Assembly: GCF_002443255.2 (NCBI RefSeq)
Contig: NW_019211454.1
Location: forward strand, 10,872,248 to 10,936,247
Reading direction: 5' to 3'
DNA from: Varroa destructor
Lineage: Eukaryota; Arthropoda; Arachnida; Mesostigmata; Varroidae
Length of the DNA stretch: 64,000 nt
This document shows, in pieces, positions 59,516 through 64,000 of the stretch. The position numbers and the translations under genes were made by a program. Under the pieces are notes generated by a model, which was not told the DNA's origin, did not search any database, and worked only from the letters and a program-made list of their open reading frames with translations. Position 1 is the first letter of the stretch, and the number at the start of each line of letters is the position of its first letter.

Positions 59516-60504
59516 ATCTGCGCCTGTTTAGTGCGAGCGAAGCTGTAGAGAAGACGGGCGAGTAGATTTAGATGCGGCCGCGAATTTGTGTGTTAGAAAT
59601 CGGGCCGCCAAAATTTGGAAAAATTCACTTAGGGGGCCGCGTAGGAATACACACACATATGACCCTGTGTGTATTTGTTGCCTACAGTCTTTTAAGAGCA
59701 GAATAATATCGGCAGACATGGTAAGCCCACTCAAAAACTTCCTAGACGTTAGCCGTAGCTATGTCACTCAGCGTCTTTGTATGAACCTGACAAGTCAATG
59801 CCAATTTTTCATTTCATCTCGTGCGTAGGTTTGTCGCGTCTTAGCAGGCATGCACAGTAGATACTCGGGGCAGCTCTTGCTCGAATTTACATGGCAAGTT
59901 TCGCCTGGCAGGTCAATCCACGATATGCATTGTCCTTTGACATTTTACCGCTGGACACATAGTCGGTTTTCCTTGTCCTAGCTGACCTCTGTTTCCACCG
60001 TTTAAATTCTGTAGGTACTTATTTTAACCGACTACTTTAAACGGACTATAATATGTAGTAGACTGACGGACGCGCAAATATAAAACTATCTTTGAAATCT
60101 CACCTCTAATTGTGTTCGTATGAGTCATCATGAATAGAATTATCATGTACTGATAAGACCTGCAGTAGTCATCTTTACTTGTCAGGGTAATAATCGCAAT
60201 AATATTAAGGACAAATTATCGATGCGTTGCTCTAACAAAGTCGTAATTGTCTTACATAAATTCGTCGATAAGTCGACTAAGTGTTATTGCTAGTGGAGTA
60301 AGCACGGGATCGGTATAGTAGAAGTATCGGGCTTATTTGTACGACTCTGGTGTACTAGAGTGGCAGTAGGTGTTGTAGCTTGATAAGACAGAGTAGGCTT
60401 TAGGTGCTAGCCGTTTCCCTTTAGTTTTAGTCCTTGTTAAATAGGGCCACCATCTTGCCTCCCAGTGCGATTGTTGCGGCCGCGTCGAGAAAGCCGCTTA
60501 GCGT

Positions 60505-60525
60505 GGGGGGGGGGGGGGGGGGGGG
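60505..60525. repeat. Poly-G tract, 21 G
   Basis: Twenty-one consecutive G followed by AGGG; long enough to form G-quadruplex structures. Confidence 0.97.
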
Positions 60526-62307
60526 AGGGATGTGCCGATAGCGTCGACAACAATAGCTGGAGCGGCAGACAACAGGTGTAAGTTATACCGCACAAAACTA
60601 ATTTTTCGCTGTGACATTGGCGGGCGCTTGTAGTCGGTTACTGCTGGACGTGTTTGCGTATCTGTGGGTAAGTTGCCAGGGAACGGCTGAGTGCATCGAA
60701 TGTGGTAATGGAAGCAGCATTCCAGTATAAAGGCGAAATATAGAACAACAATCTAGTAGCGACCAAACTTGTTCACGAGCGACCTAACTATAAGAGTCCA
60801 GATAAAATTCAGCAGTCACAGCCGCTGCCGCTTACCGTAACAGACATGGCATAGACCGCAGCAACTGAATTCGAGGCAGCAGTAACAGCAGCACGGACTG
60901 AAACCACTCACTGTTCACACTGCTGCTACGAAGAAGATTGGGAACCTGTCAACGATACTGTTTCTAGAAACTAGAAGTAGGTACCTTATGGACGAGGTGC
61001 AGTCGGCTCAGCAGCGACGTCGATAGCACCATCAACAACAGCGGCCATAGTAGTCATTATTCAACTTGTGTTTTGCTAGTTCGCTGCGCGTCTGACAGAC
61101 GTCGATGTAAGCAGCACGCAGTGAACTCTCAAGCTAGCGTGACATTCAATTTGGCTTTGTCGTTGTCTGTCGCGACCCTGACTTCTGCCTATCTACAGCC
61201 GCTCGATCGTTCGCTGTCTGTTGTGGGCCTGTCGATCGGCCTATTAGCAGCTCGCACCGATGTCAAATTTGTTGGGTTTCTGTTGGGTGGCAATGTACGG
61301 ATTCCGTCAGAGGCCAATACCGCTCACTTGGTACTGCAACTGATCATCCTAACAACCAATTCAGCTGCTGCTTAGAACCACAACAACGGCAAAGATAACG
61401 ACCGCTGCAATCGATGGGTGGCAAGGTTGCCTGGCAGTTGATAGCGGTGGTAACATTTTATTCAGCACTTTGCTGTCCTTCGCCCCTCTAAAACACGAAT
61501 TGTCTGTTGACTATTGTAATATGTGGGAAGAAGTGGCTTTATTTCAGAGGTGCGTCTGTTCTGTGTGGTTACCTATAGTGGATCGCTAAGCAGAAAAGGC
61601 CTAGCAACCGCTCTCTTATGGTATCGGCCAGCAGAGTGTTTTGTGTTTGTGTATGTCATCAAGTGATATGGAATGTGTGAATTTCTGCGTTTCAACATAC
61701 ACCTGTGGATTTGCTATCGTGAGGTCAAATCGATGCCAATCGACAACTCCTACCGATAGACACAATGGATTGCATTGTACTGACCTGGAAGGATCTAGAA
61801 AAACGACATTAGACTGACCGCTTCTCTATCGACTCCACCGTCCCCGTCTCTCTGAGTTTTACGCCTCAATAGAGGTCGCCACTGTTCCTCTAACAGCGCT
61901 GTCATTTGCTGACGCGCCAAGAGCGGCAATTATAGGCTAAACCCAGTATAATCGTTCACATTTTTAGTATATTTAAAATATCTAAGTAAGTGGATTGCCT
62001 AGAATATTTAATAATAATAAATATCTTATTTTTGTTGAAACAACTCTTTCGTCCTCGATCTTTTGTATCGTCGTTTTCGCCCCATTTATTTATTTCTCGT
62101 ATCTTCCTTTTCAAGTTCGTTGTTGTGTGGTCATGACCAATGGCAGCTAACGAACCAATGACAGCACACACAGAAAATCTGGTCCTCGCCATCTGTTATG
62201 TTTTCGGGGTGCTATTAAACCTGCGGCACCATCTAGCGAGGTCAATTGAAGGCAATGCTTTATCTGTGTCTGTGAACAGACACTGACTTTGACAAGGAAT
62301 CAGTCGA

Positions 62308-62333
62308 TCGGTCGGTCGGTCGGTCGGTCGGTC
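62308..62333. repeat. (TCGG)6 microsatellite
   Basis: Six TCGG units. Confidence 0.95.
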
Positions 62334-64000
62334 AGTGACGCTGCGGATGAGATGACGCTAGACGCGCCAGAAGCGATGTGTGGTAGGCGCGAGCCACTGC
62401 TAGCGTTACTGCATAAGCGGTAACAGTTATTCGTTGTAGCAGTTGCGAACGTTTAAGGTTGATACTGGTGGAATTAGGGAGAAAACGAAGTGTAAGGTCT
62501 CCTTTATGAAACTAGAAATCGCAGCTGCTTCTGGTACGACATTGGCTCTCTGAGTATTGACTGGCCGGAAGCTGCTATCGCTCACTCTAAGTCGTGGCCT
62601 GGATCAGGCACTTTACGCAGGTACAGACGAATAGCACCAAATGTCACGCAATCGGCCCTGCTGATCTCGCTTCCTTTGCACCCTACAGCTGCTCTGTTAC
62701 AGTTACCTGCATGTTCTTTGTAGAAGTTATGTTGCCTTTGAGTGTCTATGCAGCGCCGGCCGTCTGCCGTGGCCAAGCAGCAAACAACCAACGGCTACAC
62801 TGTAACTGCATCAAATTCAGAGTAGCAGAGATTTATCGGTAAATCCTGTGCTGTACACAAGCCACGTGAGGAATTGTTATTGCGCTGTTATTCTTTTATC
62901 ACTATATAATGTCGGTTTGTATAATCAGGACAGCATCAGGAAGATGGATGTATGTGAAAGTGAAGGCGCAAACGGGATCTGCCTCGATCTTCCGCTCTGT
63001 CTCTCATTAGCATTCTCATTTTGTGGGCTATTATAGATTGCTATGAGACAGAAGATTAGAACTGTATGTAGAACAGCTACGCGAGACACGCATATCCAAT
63101 GGATGAACTGCTACTTCAGAGACTCGGATGAAACAAACTAGTTCTACTAGCATCGCTCTGCATAGAAAAGCGCGTCTAGGCGCTAGGTCCGAGCAACGGA
63201 AGCGAGCCGCGATCAGCCTTGCTTGACTCTCTGACTCGGCAGTCAACTGTCGATGAAAAGAAGTGGCTCAATGCATTAAAATGAAGCGGACACATTTCGC
63301 TTAAAGAGGCGTGCAGGAACATCATGGTTCAGTGTTGTGTCACGAAACATAAAATCGAATTCATAATAAGACTAGATCCATTGTAAGTACAGAGACGCAT
63401 AATTTCCTCTTCGGTAAAATATGTCAGGTGTATTGTACAATTGTGACAACTGGGTTTAATGTGGAACGAGCATTTCCAATTTTTTCGGTTGATTTTGGCT
63501 TACGGCTGACACGTGGATAATTTGTTGGATAGTTGATTAAATACGCTAAGGTGAAAAAATAAAATCTAAAAATAGTATTTAAAAAAATGTTATTATATTT
63601 TCGCTTTAGAATATAGGGACAAGGCTGTCGCGTTGCGATATATGGAGTGGTTTCAGAGCCAGCACACTATAATCATGACAACTTTTCCATACAACTTCTC
63701 CACAGCTGTGAAAACAGAGCTCAATATTTGAGATAATACCACCTTATCTTTTTGTATCCCAGATGTGGCACATCATTGCGCTAGCGGCCAGTCGACAGCG
63801 TCCTACTACTGCTTTATTTTTAGGTAGCACGCCGCCTTGCAAACTTTAGGAGAAAGCATGGATCTGATAATAACTTAGGTGAAAAGTTGTTTCAGCCATA
63901 TATTTTTAACTGTATTGCTCTACACACCGTCCGTTCACATAACCATATTTAGTGGAAGCAAAGTAAACCGCTTGTGTAATTCCTATCGCGCTGGGGTACG

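Larger units (their letters stand above)
59540..64000. other. Mixed region without an assignable gene
   Basis: The poly-G at 60505 lies just after a YY1-like GCCACCATCTTG (about 60447-60458), suggesting a promoter. A plus frame 61073-61375 is open for 100 codons starting at TTG. Plus and minus frames at about 62582-62842 are both protein-like. A (GGTC)n tract lies at 62308-62333. The last kilobase is AT-rich and shows nothing. Confidence 0.4.

Overview
This is nuclear DNA from a eukaryote with spliced genes. It has long non-coding stretches, GT-AG introns, many triplet microsatellites (CAG/CAA, GCC, GAT, GTT, CGA) and one 100-base assembly gap. No rRNA, CRISPR array, operon-like gene packing or intact transposon was seen. 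An arthropod with a mid-sized, repeat-poor genome, such as a parasitiform mite, fits best, but that placement is inference: no organism-specific marker was found.

One gene can be named with confidence. On the minus strand, exons at 7951-7675, 5655-5519 and 3245-3078 join in frame at canonical splice sites. They encode a 193-residue protein of the YjbQ/UPF0047 family (secondary thiamine-phosphate synthase-like) with a low-complexity N-terminal extension. The sequence upstream (7952 to about 8660) is GC-rich and full of CAG/CAA and ATC repeats, and contains a strong hairpin. It looks like the 5' UTR/promoter side of this gene.

The rest holds only candidate exons judged from splice signals, reading frame and base composition. 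From 12.6 to 15.7 kb there may be a divergent pair: a minus-strand Q/N-rich first exon (12931-12657) and a plus-strand three-exon model (14264-15704) whose phases agree. At 28448-28457 a very short plus-strand coding start after a (GCC)17 tract ends at a strong GTAAGT donor, so a gene with a long first intron probably begins there. Isolated exon-like segments lie at 9713-9904 (-), 27633-27953 (-), 29190-29441 (-), 30711-30891 (-), 35326-35453 (+), 45168-45299 (+), 54263-54577 (-), 57485-57511 (+) and 59195-59515 (-). None of these matched a family I recognise.

Between these lie AT-rich introns or intergenic DNA (about 15.7-24.6, 31.9-45.1 and 45.3-54.2 kb) with perfect hairpins, tRNA-derived fragments and simple repeats. 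GC-richer, repeat-dense islands at about 8-9, 12-15.7, 24.6-31 and 54-62.9 kb probably mark promoters and first exons. Most long open frames in those islands are open on both strands because of the repeats and cannot be assigned to genes by eye.
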